Shown here: piece by piece, positions 18,030 through 27,710 of the stretch
How positions within the stretch are numbered: the first letter of the stretch is position 1
Layout of the letters: each line of letters begins with the position of its first letter
DNA from: Flavobacteriaceae bacterium Ga0077528
Lineage (GTDB): Bacteria > Bacteroidota > Bacteroidia > Flavobacteriales > Flavobacteriaceae
Assembly: GCA_001464475.1 (NCBI GenBank)
Contig: LNDX01000001.1
Location: forward strand, 558,001 to 622,000
DNA: 64,000 nucleotides
Direction: 5' to 3'
Notes under the pieces: model-generated
Database searches by the model: none
The model's input: only the letters and a program-made list of their open reading frames with translations
Told to the model about the DNA's origin: nothing
Program-made: the position numbers and the translations under genes

Positions 18030-19928
18030 ATGAGTGACGCAATCAAACACGAATGTGGAATTGCACTTTTACGATTAAAAAAACCGTTAGAATTCTACAA
18101 AGAGAAATATGGTTCGGCTTTCTACGGAATACAGAAAATGTATCTTCTGATGGAAAAGCAACACAATCGCGGTCAAGACGGCGCCGGATTTGCATCGATT
18201 AAACTTGATGTTGAACCAGGCGAACGATACATAAGCCGCGTTCGATCTAATGATGCACAAGCGATTCAAGATGTTTTCAAACAAATCAACGAACGTGTAA
18301 ATGAAGAATTGACATTACATCCAGAATACGCTGACAATGTTGCGCTTCAAAAAGCTAATATTCCATACATCGGAGAATTATTTCTTGGTCACGTTCGCTA
18401 CGGAACTTTTGGAAAAAACAGCATCGAAAGTGTTCATCCTTTTTTGCGTCAAAACAATTGGATGCACAGAAATCTTATCGTTGCTGGAAATTTCAACATG
18501 ACGAATGTTAAAGAACTTTTCAATAGTCTAGTAGAATTAGGACAACATCCAAAAGAAATGGCGGATACGGTGACCGTAATGGAGAAAATCGGACATTTTC
18601 TTGATGATGAAGTTACCGATTTATACCAAGAATGTAAAAATAACGGATTATCCAAAAGAGAAGCTTCACCAGTAATTGCTGAAAAACTTCCTGTTGCTAA
18701 AATATTAAAACGTGCTTCCAAAGGTTGGGATGGTGGTTATGCCATGGCAGGACTTTTTGGTCACGGCGACGCTTTTGTTTTTAGAGATCCTGCAGGAATT
18801 CGTCCGGCGTATTTCTATGAAGATGATGAAATTGTTGTAGTAGCTTCAGAAAGACCAGTTATTCAAACTGTTTTCAACGTTGCTTTTGATAAAGTACAGG
18901 AACTACAACCAGGAAACGCATTAATAATTAAGAAAAACGGAACCGTTACTGAGGAAGAAATTATTGTTCCAACAGTAAAAAAAGCTTGTTCGTTTGAAAG
19001 AATTTATTTTTCGAGAGGAAGCGATGCCGAAATTTATCAAGAACGTAAAGAATTAGGAAAATTAATACTTCCAGCGGTTCTTGAAGCCATTGAAAATGAT
19101 ACAGACAACACGGTTTTCTCTTATATTCCAAATACAGCAGAAACCTCTTTTTACGGAATGGTTGAAGCTGCTAATGATTTCTTGAATCAAAGAAAAAACA
19201 AGTTCATTCTTGACAATAGAAAAAAGCTAACCAAAGATTCTTTGGAAGAATTGTTGTCTGTAAAAATCAGAACTGAAAAAATCGCAATTAAAGATGCCAA
19301 ATTAAGAACATTTATAACTGATGATGCCAATCGTGATGATTTGGTTGCACACGTTTACGATGTTACCTATGGAGTTATTAAACCAACCGATAATTTGGTA
19401 ATTATTGATGATAGTATCGTTCGTGGTACAACTCTTAAAATGAGTATCATCAAAATGATGGATCGATTAAATCCAAAAAGAATTGTTGTTGTTTCATCGG
19501 CGCCACAAATTCGTTATCCAGATTGCTACGGAATTGATATGGCTAAGCTAGAAGGATTAGTAGCTTTTCAAGCCGCAATAGAACTTTTAAAAGAGCGAAA
19601 TCAATATAAAATTGTTGATGAGGTTTATAAAAAATGTAAAGCACAAGAAGATTTAAAAGACTCAGAAGTAGTTAATTACGTTACAGAAATATATTCGCCA
19701 TTTAGCGATATAGAAATATCAAATAAAATAGCTCAATTATTAACTTCAAGTGATATAAAAGCAGAAGTAAAAATCATTTTTCAATCAGTTGAGAACTTAC
19801 ATATAGCATGTCCGAAGAATTTAGGTGATTGGTACTTCACTGGCGACTATCCAACACCAGGTGGAAATCGTGTTGTAAATAGAGCATTTATGAACTTTTA
19901 CGAAGGAAAAGACGCTAGAGCTTATTAA
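18030..19928 (+). CDS. purF: Long-form amidophosphoribosyltransferase (PurF-type)
   Basis: 632 residues, longer than the ~500 of classical PurF. The N-terminal Ntn-hydrolase nucleophile is Cys9 after an eight-residue leader (MSDAIKHE/CGIALL), so a short propeptide must be removed. NRGQDGAGFAS and GHVRYGTFG are glutaminase motifs. The PRPP loop is NLVIIDDSIVRGTTLKMSI. The domain order is class II glutaminase, then phosphoribosyltransferase, with insertions and a C-terminal extension ending DWYFTGDYPTPGGNRV. It should make phosphoribosylamine, the first step of purine synthesis, but a second shorter PurF may exist elsewhere. purN and a PfkB kinase lie just upstream. Confidence 0.85.
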   Translation: MSDAIKHECGIALLRLKKPLEFYKEKYGSAFYGIQKMYLLMEKQHNRGQDGAGFASIKLDVEPGERYISRVRSNDAQAIQDVFKQINERVNEELTLHPEYADNVALQKANIPYIGELFLGHVRYGTFGKNSIESVHPFLRQNNWMHRNLIVAGNFNMTNVKELFNSLVELGQHPKEMADTVTVMEKIGHFLDDEVTDLYQECKNNGLSKREASPVIAEKLPVAKILKRASKGWDGGYAMAGLFGHGDAFVFRDPAGIRPAYFYEDDEIVVVASERPVIQTVFNVAFDKVQELQPGNALIIKKNGTVTEEEIIVPTVKKACSFERIYFSRGSDAEIYQERKELGKLILPAVLEAIENDTDNTVFSYIPNTAETSFYGMVEAANDFLNQRKNKFILDNRKKLTKDSLEELLSVKIRTEKIAIKDAKLRTFITDDANRDDLVAHVYDVTYGVIKPTDNLVIIDDSIVRGTTLKMSIIKMMDRLNPKRIVVVSSAPQIRYPDCYGIDMAKLEGLVAFQAAIELLKERNQYKIVDEVYKKCKAQEDLKDSEVVNYVTEIYSPFSDIEISNKIAQLLTSSDIKAEVKIIFQSVENLHIACPKNLGDWYFTGDYPTPGGNRVVNRAFMNFYEGKDARAY

Positions 19929-19982
19929 AAATAGTATAAATAGTGTATTTCATCGATTATTATTGTAATTCATCAATAATAT

Positions 19983-20014
19983 TTTGAAACACAATACACC
20001 GCCATATATCTTTG
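19983..20014 (+). promoter_or_regulatory. Promoter of small RNA unit 1
   Basis: A -33 TTTG (19983-19986), 20-base spacer and exact -7 TATCTTTG (20007-20014). The conserved RNA body begins 5 bases later, where transcription would be expected to start. Confidence 0.75.
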
Positions 20015-20018
20015 GAGG

Positions 20019-20089
20019 ACCATAGCATTAGTAGGTTAAGTTTATGGTAGATTTGGGGCAAAAAGGGTGAAAGAAATTTCACCTTTTTT
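20019..20089 (+). ncRNA. Putative small RNA, copy 1 of a tandem pair
   Basis: A ~71-base unit. Positions 20019-20066 match 20204-20251 at 47 of 48 bases. The 5' end can fold as ACCATAG/TTATGGT with a 16-base loop, followed by a G-rich linker (GATTTGGGGCAAAAAGG) and an intrinsic terminator GGTGAAA-GAAA-TTTCACC plus six T (20066-20089). It has its own -33/-7 promoter. No ORF of any length is conserved between copies, so the product is probably RNA. I cannot assign it to an Rfam family by eye; Bacteroidota motifs such as Flavo-1 should be compared. Confidence 0.65.
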
Positions 20090-20191
20090 ATTTTCTATAA
20101 GTTCCACTTTCAAAAAGGTATATTTACTCTCATTTGCCTATCATCCCAATATATTAAGCCATTTTAACTGCATTTGTAGGTGTCTTCCTAT

Positions 20192-20199
20192 TATGTTTG
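20192..20199 (+). promoter_or_regulatory. -7 promoter box of small RNA unit 2 (TATGTTTG)
   Basis: Exact TAnnTTTG placed, as in unit 1, four bases before the ACC that opens the conserved body. The -33 box is weak (ACTG at the right distance). Confidence 0.6.
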
Positions 20200-20203
20200 T
20201 AGT

Positions 20204-20276
20204 ACCATAGAATTAGTAGGTTAAGTTTATGGTAGATTTGGGGCAAAAAGGCGTTCGCTCTCGCGAACGTCTTTTT
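20204..20276 (+). ncRNA. Putative small RNA, copy 2 of a tandem pair
   Basis: Same 48-base body as copy 1 with a single change (20211). The terminator hairpin (20250-20271, GGCGTTCGC/GCGAACGTC with one G-U, then five T) has a sequence unrelated to copy 1 but keeps the stem, loop and T-run. So the body is conserved by sequence and the terminator by structure only, which supports an independent RNA gene and not a simple duplication of spacer. Confidence 0.63.
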
Positions 20277-20290
20277 AAAAATTCACACAC

Positions 20291-20324
20291 AAAAAAAACC
20301 GGTTGCACACACAACCGGTTTTTG
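20291..20324 (-). terminator. Intrinsic terminator of sod
   Basis: AAAAACCGGTTG/CAACCGGTTTTT, a 12-bp perfect stem with a six-base loop and long T-run on the minus strand; it could also stop plus-strand read-through. Confidence 0.88.
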
Positions 20325-20343
20325 ATTTTTATAAGACTAAGTA

Positions 20344-20949
20344 TTATTTAGCATCAGCGTATCTTCTGGAAACTTCATCCCAATTAATTACATTAAAGAA
20401 AGCTTCAATATAATCTGGACGACGGTTTTGATAATGCAAGTAGTATGCGTGTTCCCAAACATCCATTCCTAAAATTGGAGTTCCGCCACAGCCAACGCCA
20501 GGCATTAAAGTATTATCTTGGTTTGGAGTTCCGCAAACTTCCAATTTTCCGTCTTTTACACAAAGCCAAGCCCAACCTGATCCAAATTGAGTTGCACCAG
20601 CTTTTGCAAAAGCAGCTTTAAATTCGTCGAATGAACCTAAATCTTTTTCAATTGCATTAAGTAATTCGCCTTTTGGGTGTCCACCACCATTTGGAGACAT
20701 AACAGTCCAAAATAAATTGTGATTGTAAAATCCGCCACCATTATTTCTAACAGCTGCTTTAGTCATATCCAAATTTTTAAGAATTTCTTCAATAGATTTT
20801 TCTTCCAAATCTGTTCCTGCAATAGCAGCATTCAAGTTCGTTGTGTATGCATTGTGATGTTTAGAATGGTGAATTTCCATTGTTCTTGCATCAATATGTG
20901 GCTCTAACGCGTCATAAGCGTAAGGTAATTGTGGTAATTCAAATGCCAT
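20344..20949 (-). CDS. sod: Superoxide dismutase, Fe/Mn family (Mn-like)
   Basis: 201 residues. Dismutates superoxide in the cytoplasm. The four metal ligands are visible: His27 ([11 protein letters not shown]), His of FYNHNLFW, and Asp and His of [19 protein letters not shown]. The [10 protein letters not shown] segment and the later Gln in TPNQDNTLM favour the Mn-specific subgroup, although cambialistic enzymes share them. A minus-strand -7 box TAAATTTG at 20987-20994 lies 38 bases upstream and a strong terminator follows, so it is monocistronic. Confidence 0.96.
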   Translation of the reverse strand: MAFELPQLPYAYDALEPHIDARTMEIHHSKHHNAYTTNLNAAIAGTDLEEKSIEEILKNLDMTKAAVRNNGGGFYNHNLFWTVMSPNGGGHPKGELLNAIEKDLGSFDEFKAAFAKAGATQFGSGWAWLCVKDGKLEVCGTPNQDNTLMPGVGCGGTPILGMDVWEHAYYLHYQNRRPDYIEAFFNVINWDEVSRRYADAK

Positions 20950-20979
20950 GATATTTTTTGTTATAAGTTAATACTAAAA

Positions 20980-21008
20980 TTGATTTCAAATTTATACATT
21001 TATCTTTG
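20980..21008 (+). promoter_or_regulatory. Promoter of the GNAT-addA pair
   Basis: -33 TTG (20980-20982), 18-base spacer and exact -7 TATCTTTG (21001-21008). It overlaps the divergent sod -7 box. Confidence 0.6.
20987..20994 (-). promoter_or_regulatory. -7 promoter box of sod (TAAATTTG on minus)
   Basis: Exact TAnnTTTG on the minus strand, 38 bases before the sod ATG. It lies inside the spacer of the divergent promoter, so the two may compete. Confidence 0.5.
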
Positions 21009-21064
21009 TAAATGAAAATACTTTTTTTACATAATTACATTGATAAAACCTATAATAGAACTAA

Positions 21065-21586
21065 ATGACATTTGATATTCAGCCCAAACATTTGCAAAAC
21101 GAATTGATAAAACTAGTTCCGCTTCATGAAAATGATTTTGAAGAATTGTATGAAGTAGCTTCCAATCCTTTAGTTTGGGAACAGCATCCTAATAAATTAA
21201 GATATCAAAGAGACGTTTTTCAAAATTTCTTCGAAGGAGCAATACAATCCAAAGGAGCATTTTTTATTAGAGAAGCAACAACTAACGAACCTATTGGCAG
21301 CAGTAGATTTTATGATTACAATCCAGAAACCAATTCTATATTAATTGGTTACACCTTTATAGGAAGAAAATTTTGGGGAAATGGCTACAACAAAGCATTA
21401 AAAAAAATTATGATGGACTATGCTTTTCAATATGTAGATACCATTTATTTTCATATTGGAGCTTTTAATATCCGTTCTCAAAAAGCAATGGAAAAAATTG
21501 GCGGAATAAAAATTGACGAATTTGAAGTGGAATATTATGGAGAAGATTCTAAATTGAATTATATTTATCAGATTAATAAAAAATAA
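21065..21586 (+). CDS. GNAT N-acetyltransferase (RimJ/RimL-like)
   Basis: 173 residues covering one Gcn5-related acetyltransferase domain. LVPLHENDFEELYEVASNPLVW is the typical RimJ/L opening, SILIGYTFIGRKFWGNGYNKAL holds the acetyl-CoA pyrophosphate loop (the R/Q-x-x-G-x-G/A equivalent is RKFWGNGY), and HIGAFNIRSQKAMEKIGG is the C-terminal motif with the conserved Asn. Substrate is unknown. The stop codon directly abuts the ATG of the helicase-nuclease gene (TAA-ATG), so both are translated from one message. Confidence 0.88.
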   Translation: MTFDIQPKHLQNELIKLVPLHENDFEELYEVASNPLVWEQHPNKLRYQRDVFQNFFEGAIQSKGAFFIREATTNEPIGSSRFYDYNPETNSILIGYTFIGRKFWGNGYNKALKKIMMDYAFQYVDTIYFHIGAFNIRSQKAMEKIGGIKIDEFEVEYYGEDSKLNYIYQINKK

Positions 21587-24500
21587 ATGCAAAAACCAGC
21601 TTTCTCTATATACGACGCATCTGCAGGATCGGGTAAAACTTATACTTTGGTAAAAGAATACCTTAAAATCATTCTTTTGTCAAAGAAACAAGATGCTTAT
21701 CGCAACATTCTCGCAATTACGTTTACCAACAAAGCGGTGCACGAAATGAAAAGTCGTGTGGTTGATAGTTTGTCTGAGTTTGCCAAAGATAATCCTTCCG
21801 AAAAAGCGCTGAATTTAATGCAAGTCATTCATTCAGAAACTGGAATTTCACTTTTTGATATTAAAGAAAAAGCCAAAAGTATTATTAAGAATCTGATTCA
21901 TAATTACGCTGCTTTTGATATTTCCACTATTGATAAATTTACTCACAAAGTCATTCGAGCCTTTGCGCACGATTTGAATTTACCAATAACGTTCGATGTT
22001 TCTCTTGACACCGAAAATCTTTTAACAGAAGCTGTTGATGCCATTATTGCGCAAGCTGGCGAAGATGAAACTTTGACCAATCTTCTGGTGAATTTCACGA
22101 TGGAAAAAACAGACGATGATAAATCGTGGGATGTTTCGCGTGAAATTATGGAAACCGGAAAACTAATTTTAAACGAGAATAATCGAGAAGAAATAAGTCA
22201 TTTTAATAATAAATCAATTGCTGAATTTGTTGAAATTAAGAACAAACTAGAGGAGTATTGCCAAAACTTAAAATCTCAAAGTATTGATTATTCTAATCTT
22301 GCATTAAAATTAATTGAAAATAAAGGAATCGAATTTAATTCTTTTTATTCTAGTTATGTACCAAAGCATTTTTTGAAATTATCTTCAGGAGAAATTGTTA
22401 AGCATATTGGGCATTATAAATATTTAGACGAAAATGAAGGGAAAAGATATTCTTCTAAAACACCTCAAAATCAAAAAGAGAGTATTGATGAAATAGCGGA
22501 TGAATTATTTACCATTTTAAAACAAATAAATGAAATAGCTGAAAAATACTTATTCTACGAAGCATTCTTAAAAAACATCACGCCACTTTCGTTGATGAAT
22601 ACCTTGAGTAATAAATTGCAAGAGATTCAAAAAGAGCAAAATATACTTTCGATTGCTGAATTCAACAAGTTGATTAATGAGCAAATTCAAAACCAACCTG
22701 CGCCATTTATTTATGAACGTTTAGGTGAAAAATACAAACACTTTTTCATTGACGAATTTCAAGACACTTCCGAAATGCAATGGCAGAATTTAATTCCGCT
22801 AATAGATAACGCACTTTCGAGTGAGGATTTAGATGGAACTCGCGGTTCGTTGATGATTGTTGGTGATCCAAAACAATCTATTTATCGTTGGCGAGGTGGA
22901 AAAGCAGAGCAGTTTATCGAATTAAGTAAAGATAAAAATCCGTTTATAAATCCAAGTAAAGAGCTTTTTCCACTCGGAATTAATTGGCGAAGTTATGATC
23001 AAGTGATTGATTTTAATAATAAGTTTTTCAAGTTTTTAGCATCCAAATTTGCTAATGAAGATTACAAAGATTTGTATGAAAACCATTCGCATCAAGAATT
23101 TAATGATAAAAAAGGCGGTTATGTAAATGTGAGTTTTATTCCAAAAATCGATAAAGAAGAAGTTTCCGATGAAGATAGTTTGGACAAAAACGATTTGTAT
23201 TTGGAAGCGACTTTAAATACTATTTTGAAAGTAAAATCCAACGGATTTAATTATAAAGATATTGTAATTTTAACACGAAATAAAAAACCAGGAACTGCTA
23301 TTGCTAATCATTTAATTGAAAACGGAATTCCGATAGTTTCTTCCGAAAGTTTGTTGCTTGGTGCATCTTCCGAAGTGCAAACCTGTATTTATATATTGCG
23401 ATATTTGAAAAATTCAAACGATTTAGAATCAAAAGCCAATTTCTTGTATTATTTAGCTAATAATCATCAAGAGAAATTACCAATTCACGATTTTATTGCC
23501 AAAGGAATGGAGTTGAAAAACGAATTAGAATTTCAAAATTGGTTGACCGAAATTGATGTCGATTTCTCATTTCAAAATATTCGTAAAAAGGCACTTTATG
23601 AAGCCACAGAAATCATAATTTCAAAAGTAATTCCAATTGAAAAACGAAATGCCTACGTACAATATTTCTTGGATTTGATTTTGGAACACGATTTGAAAAA
23701 GCAATCTGGAATTTCCGATTTTCTTATTTATTGGGAAAACAATTTGGAGAAATTAAGCATTCCATCACCTGAAGGGAATGACGCCGTTCGAATTATGACG
23801 ATTCATAAATCTAAAGGTTTAGAATTTCCAGTGGTTATTTTTCCTTTTGCAGAAGAAGATTATAGCAAAGGACCAAGCGAGAAAATATGGATAGATGCAG
23901 ATAAAGAAGTTATGGATTTGCCAAAAGTTTTGGTGGATAAAAGTAGCAAAGTTGAGAATTATGGCTCGATAGCATCATTAATATTCAAGCAGAAAAAAGA
24001 AGAAGATTTATTAGACGATATTAACGTTTTATATGTTGCCTTAACCCGTGCCGAAGAGCAATTGTTTGTGATTTCAGGAATAGTTTCTAAAAATAAAGAT
24101 GGTAAATTACCCAATAATATGGCAACTTTCTTTATCGAATTTTTAGCAAGTGAATTCAAGGAAGAACAATTGGAATACGAATTTGGTTCGAATGAAAAAA
24201 TTTCTAAAACTAAAGAAGTCGTTTCAAATGCATTGACTATTCCACAACTTTCAGAAACCTTAAATCCTAAAAATATCAAAATTGCACAACGCGAAAGCAT
24301 CATGTGGAATACCAAACAACAAAAAGCCATTGAATTCGGAAACATCATTCACGAGATCTTGGCATTTGTAAAAACCAAAAACGACATCGATTTGGCAATT
24401 ACAAAAGCCATCGAAAACGGATTAATAATTTCAAGTCAAAAAGAAGAAGTTTTGGCAACGCTTTCAGAAATTGTAAACCATAAAGAACTAACCGATTATT

Positions 24501-24751
24501 TTTCTGAAGAGCATAAAGTAATGAATGAGCAAACCATCATTCAAAAACAAGGAAATATCGTAAAACCTGATAGAATGTCGATTTCAATAGATAAAAAAGT
24601 GTTTCTTTTAGATTATAAAACAGGTCAACATTTACCAAAACACAAAACCCAAATTGAAAATTATCAAAAATCTATCGAAGATATGGGTTTCAAAGTAGAG
24701 AAAAAATCACTCATATATATAGGAGAAACAATTGAAGTGTTACATTTGTAG
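21587..24751 (+). CDS. AddA-like UvrD-family helicase-nuclease
   Basis: 1054 residues. Superfamily 1A helicase motifs are in order: Walker A ASAGSGKT (11-18), AITFTNKA, FIDEFQDTSEMQW (about 387), GDPKQSIYRWRGG (about 425), TIHKSKGLEFPVVIF (about 738) and ALTRAEEQL (about 818). The C-terminus keeps a PD-(D/E)XK nuclease (GNIIHEIL; KPDRMSI; LLDYKTG at about 1007). This matches the A subunit of AddAB-type double-strand-break processing. The likely B subunit starts 2.96 kb downstream, after kbl and an OmpA gene. It begins at the very next base after the GNAT stop. Confidence 0.9.
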   Translation: MQKPAFSIYDASAGSGKTYTLVKEYLKIILLSKKQDAYRNILAITFTNKAVHEMKSRVVDSLSEFAKDNPSEKALNLMQVIHSETGISLFDIKEKAKSIIKNLIHNYAAFDISTIDKFTHKVIRAFAHDLNLPITFDVSLDTENLLTEAVDAIIAQAGEDETLTNLLVNFTMEKTDDDKSWDVSREIMETGKLILNENNREEISHFNNKSIAEFVEIKNKLEEYCQNLKSQSIDYSNLALKLIENKGIEFNSFYSSYVPKHFLKLSSGEIVKHIGHYKYLDENEGKRYSSKTPQNQKESIDEIADELFTILKQINEIAEKYLFYEAFLKNITPLSLMNTLSNKLQEIQKEQNILSIAEFNKLINEQIQNQPAPFIYERLGEKYKHFFIDEFQDTSEMQWQNLIPLIDNALSSEDLDGTRGSLMIVGDPKQSIYRWRGGKAEQFIELSKDKNPFINPSKELFPLGINWRSYDQVIDFNNKFFKFLASKFANEDYKDLYENHSHQEFNDKKGGYVNVSFIPKIDKEEVSDEDSLDKNDLYLEATLNTILKVKSNGFNYKDIVILTRNKKPGTAIANHLIENGIPIVSSESLLLGASSEVQTCIYILRYLKNSNDLESKANFLYYLANNHQEKLPIHDFIAKGMELKNELEFQNWLTEIDVDFSFQNIRKKALYEATEIIISKVIPIEKRNAYVQYFLDLILEHDLKKQSGISDFLIYWENNLEKLSIPSPEGNDAVRIMTIHKSKGLEFPVVIFPFAEEDYSKGPSEKIWIDADKEVMDLPKVLVDKSSKVENYGSIASLIFKQKKEEDLLDDINVLYVALTRAEEQLFVISGIVSKNKDGKLPNNMATFFIEFLASEFKEEQLEYEFGSNEKISKTKEVVSNALTIPQLSETLNPKNIKIAQRESIMWNTKQQKAIEFGNIIHEILAFVKTKNDIDLAITKAIENGLIISSQKEEVLATLSEIVNHKELTDYFSEEHKVMNEQTIIQKQGNIVKPDRMSISIDKKVFLLDYKTGQHLPKHKTQIENYQKSIEDMGFKVEKKSLIYIGETIEVLHL

Positions 24752-24780
24752 CTTCAGAAAATAGATAAAAGAAAATAGAG

Positions 24781-24895
24781 TATAGACTTTACATAAATTC
24801 GTGAAATAATAAAATATATCGAATTAGTGTAAATTAGTGCAATTCGTGTCAAATCAAAAATCTTTGTGACTTAGAGTCTTCGTGGCAAATAAAAC
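24781..24895. repeat. Dispersed intergenic repeat words upstream of kbl
   Basis: Contains AATTAGTGTAAATTAGTGC, AATTCGTGTC and TCTTTGTGACTTAGAGTCT followed by TCGTGGCAAA, the same vocabulary as the repeats at 17875, 30486 and 42572. TCTTTG here is one base from a -7 box (AATCTTTG). Confidence 0.5.
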
Positions 24896-24909
24896 AATAA
24901 ACTAAAAAT

Positions 24910-26100
24910 ATGTACGGAAAAATTCAACAACACCTGCAAAACGAACTAAATACTATTGAGCAAAATGGTATTTTCAAAAAAGAACGCATCATAACTTCTC
25001 CACAAGGTGCAGAAATTACAGTTAACGGTGAAACGGTTTTAAACTTTTGTGCCAACAACTATCTAGGATTATCATCACATCCAAAAGTTGTTCAAGCTGC
25101 AAAAGATACCTTAGATTCACACGGCTTCGGAATGTCGTCTGTGCGTTTCATTTGTGGAACTCAAGATATTCACAAAACATTAGAACAAAAAATTGCCAAT
25201 TTCTACGGAACAGAAGACACTATTCTTTATGCAGCAGCTTTTGATGCCAATGGTGGTGTTTTCGAACCATTATTAGGAGAAGAAGATTGTATTATTTCTG
25301 ATTCATTGAATCACGCTTCTATTATTGATGGTGTTCGTTTGTGTAAAGCAGCACGTTATCGTTATGAAAACTCCAATATGGAAGATTTAGAAAATCAATT
25401 GAAAAAAGCTGTTGAAGCAGGACATCGTTTCAAACTAATTGTTACCGACGGAGTTTTCTCAATGGATGGATTAGTAGCGCCATTAGATAAAATTTGCGAT
25501 TTAGCCGATAAATATGATGCTTTGGTAATGGTTGACGAATGTCACGCAGCAGGTTTCATTGGCGCAACCGGAAAAGGAACGCTTGAAGCAAAAGGTGTAA
25601 TGGGCAGAGTTGATATCATCACAGGAACTTTAGGAAAAGCACTTGGTGGCGCAATGGGCGGATATACAACCGCTAAAAAAGAAGTCATTGAAATTTTACG
25701 TCAACGTTCTCGTCCGTATTTGTTTTCAAATTCTTTGGCGCCAGCAATTGTTGGAGCATCTATTAAAGTATTCGAGCTTTTAGAAAAAGACACCACTTTA
25801 AGAGATCAATTAGAATGGAATACTAATTATTTCAAAGCTGGAATGAAAGCAGCAGGATTAGATATTATTGATGGCGATTCTGCAATTGTGCCAGTAATGT
25901 TGTATGATGCCAAGCTTTCTCAAATAATGGCAGACGAGTTATTGAAGAAAGGAATTTATGTAATTGGATTTTTCTATCCAGTAGTTCCAAAAGATAAAGC
26001 ACGTATTAGAGTTCAACTTTCAGCGGCTCATACAAAAGAACATTTGGATAAAGCAATACAAGCTTTTACGGAAGTTGCGAAGAATTTAAGCGTTATTTAA
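24910..26100 (+). CDS. kbl: Glycine C-acetyltransferase (2-amino-3-ketobutyrate CoA ligase)
   Basis: 396 residues, a fold-type I PLP enzyme of the alpha-oxoamine synthase group. It cleaves 2-amino-3-ketobutyrate with CoA to glycine and acetyl-CoA in threonine breakdown. [53 protein letters not shown] and the PLP lysine in [13 protein letters not shown] are all as in Kbl, which distinguishes it from BioF and HemA relatives. No tdh gene is adjacent in this window. It lies between the AddA- and AddB-like genes. Confidence 0.95.
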   Translation: MYGKIQQHLQNELNTIEQNGIFKKERIITSPQGAEITVNGETVLNFCANNYLGLSSHPKVVQAAKDTLDSHGFGMSSVRFICGTQDIHKTLEQKIANFYGTEDTILYAAAFDANGGVFEPLLGEEDCIISDSLNHASIIDGVRLCKAARYRYENSNMEDLENQLKKAVEAGHRFKLIVTDGVFSMDGLVAPLDKICDLADKYDALVMVDECHAAGFIGATGKGTLEAKGVMGRVDIITGTLGKALGGAMGGYTTAKKEVIEILRQRSRPYLFSNSLAPAIVGASIKVFELLEKDTTLRDQLEWNTNYFKAGMKAAGLDIIDGDSAIVPVMLYDAKLSQIMADELLKKGIYVIGFFYPVVPKDKARIRVQLSAAHTKEHLDKAIQAFTEVAKNLSVI

Positions 26101-26165
26101 CTAACTTGTTTATTTGCATAAATTTGTAGAATTATTTCATAATTCCCACATTTTAAGCTTTTCAT

Positions 26166-26196
26166 TTTGATAATTCATTTTATCGCATTACTTTTG
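26166..26196 (+). promoter_or_regulatory. Consensus promoter of the OmpA/TSP3 gene
   Basis: -33 TTTG (26166-26169), 19-base spacer and exact -7 TACTTTTG (26189-26196), the best-formed promoter in the window, 35 bases before the ATG. It fits an abundant outer-membrane protein. Confidence 0.8.
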
Positions 26197-26231
26197 CACC
26201 ATTATATGTATATAATCTAACAAAATTAAGT

Positions 26232-27647
26232 ATGAAACATCTTAACAAATTATTTGCTTTATTGATGCTTTTAGGATTAAGTTCTCAAGCACAAGATAGT
26301 AACAACAAATGGGCTATTTCGTTTGGAGCAAACGCAGTAGACGGAGCAAGAGTAAGCGCGGCTTCTAAAATAGAAGACCAATTTTCTCAATACTTTGACG
26401 CAAAAAGATACTGGAGTATTTTACCAACAGTTTCTACAGTTGGTGTGTCAAGATATGTAGGAGATAATTTCTCTTTTGGAGTAACTGGATCTGTAAACAA
26501 AATTACAAGACTAGTAGGTGAAAGAACTTACGATCCTGCAACAAACACTAATGATTACACTGTAGTTAATCCTGGTGATTTAATGTATTATGGTGTTGAT
26601 GGAGTTGTTAAATACAGCTTTATGAACATGATTAAATCAAAAATAATCGAGCCATCTGTACATGTTGGTGGAGGTTATACTTGGTTAGGTGATGCATCTG
26701 CTGGTACAATCAACGGAGGTTTAGGTTTAACTTTCTGGTTCACTGAGCAAGTAGGTTTATCATTTAGTTCTACTTACAAGCATTCATTTGATGATTCAAG
26801 AAATCCTTCATTTGACGTTCCAACTCATTTACAACATTTTGGAGGTTTAACTTTCAAATTTGGTGCTAAAGATTCAGACGGAGACGGATTGTATGATAAA
26901 GATGATGCTTGTCCAGAAGTTGCTGGTTTAAAAGAATTCAAAGGTTGTCCTGATACAGACGGAGACGGAATTGAAGATTCTAAAGATTCTTGTCCAGAAG
27001 TTCCTGGTTTAGCTGATTTCAACGGATGTCCTGATACAGACGGTGATGGTGTTCAAGATAAAGATGACGCTTGTGTTGAAGTAGCTGGTTTAAAATCATT
27101 AAATGGTTGTCCAGATGCTGATGGTGACGGTATTGCTGATAAAGACGACGCTTGTAAAGACGTTAAAGGTCCTAAAGAAAACAAAGGTTGTCCTTGGCCA
27201 GATAGAGATGGTGATAAAGTTTTAGATAAAGATGACAAATGTCCAGATGTTGCTGGTACTGTAGCTAATCAAGGTTGTCCAGAAGTTTCTGACGAAGATA
27301 TCAAAAAATTAAATGATTTTGCTAAAACTATCTTGTTTGATTCTGGTAAATCTTCTTTCCAAAAACAAACTTACCCAGTTTTAGAAGCTATCACAGCTAT
27401 CTTAAAAGAATATCCAAATTCTAAATTCTCAATTGAAGGTCACACTGATAGCGATGGTTCTGATGCATCAAACCAAACTTTGTCTGAAAACAGAGCTGCT
27501 GCAGTTAAAGATTACTTAATTGAAAAAGGAATTGCTTCTTCAAGATTATCATCTATAGGTTTTGGTGAAAAATCACCAATCGATTCTAACAAAACTAAAG
27601 CTGGTAAAGCTAACAACAGAAGAACTGAAGTGAAATTAGTAAAATAA
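26232..27647 (+). CDS. OmpA-family outer-membrane protein with thrombospondin type 3 repeats
   Basis: 471 residues. Signal peptide (1-20, ending SSQA), an N-terminal beta-barrel-like domain (about 21-210), five calcium-binding TSP3 repeats (about 213-353, pattern DxDGDGxxDxxDxCPxxxG, each ending near a GCP) and a C-terminal OmpA peptidoglycan-binding domain (about 360-470, [20 protein letters not shown] and NNRRTEVKL). It anchors the outer membrane to the wall; the repeats form a rigid calcium-bound stalk. A textbook promoter and terminator suggest strong monocistronic expression. The order matches OprF/P60-like proteins common in Flavobacterium. Confidence 0.93.
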   Translation: MKHLNKLFALLMLLGLSSQAQDSNNKWAISFGANAVDGARVSAASKIEDQFSQYFDAKRYWSILPTVSTVGVSRYVGDNFSFGVTGSVNKITRLVGERTYDPATNTNDYTVVNPGDLMYYGVDGVVKYSFMNMIKSKIIEPSVHVGGGYTWLGDASAGTINGGLGLTFWFTEQVGLSFSSTYKHSFDDSRNPSFDVPTHLQHFGGLTFKFGAKDSDGDGLYDKDDACPEVAGLKEFKGCPDTDGDGIEDSKDSCPEVPGLADFNGCPDTDGDGVQDKDDACVEVAGLKSLNGCPDADGDGIADKDDACKDVKGPKENKGCPWPDRDGDKVLDKDDKCPDVAGTVANQGCPEVSDEDIKKLNDFAKTILFDSGKSSFQKQTYPVLEAITAILKEYPNSKFSIEGHTDSDGSDASNQTLSENRAAAVKDYLIEKGIASSRLSSIGFGEKSPIDSNKTKAGKANNRRTEVKLVK

Positions 27648-27669
27648 TTTCCTCCAAAATATTTTCAAG

Positions 27670-27699
27670 AAACGCCTCGATTTATCGGGGCGTTTTTTT
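27670..27699 (+). terminator. Intrinsic terminator of the OmpA/TSP3 gene
   Basis: AAACGCCTCGAT/ATCGGGGCGTTT with one G-U, 2-base gap and seven T. The AddB-like gene starts 12 bases later, so that gene depends on read-through or on an unseen promoter. Confidence 0.88.
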
Positions 27700-27710
27700 A
27701 TATTTATAAA

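Noticed and set aside
26825..27238. Minus-strand ORFs opposite the OmpA/TSP3 repeats
   Set aside because: Pro/Ser-rich shadow frames created by the Asp/Gly-rich repeats on the coding strand.
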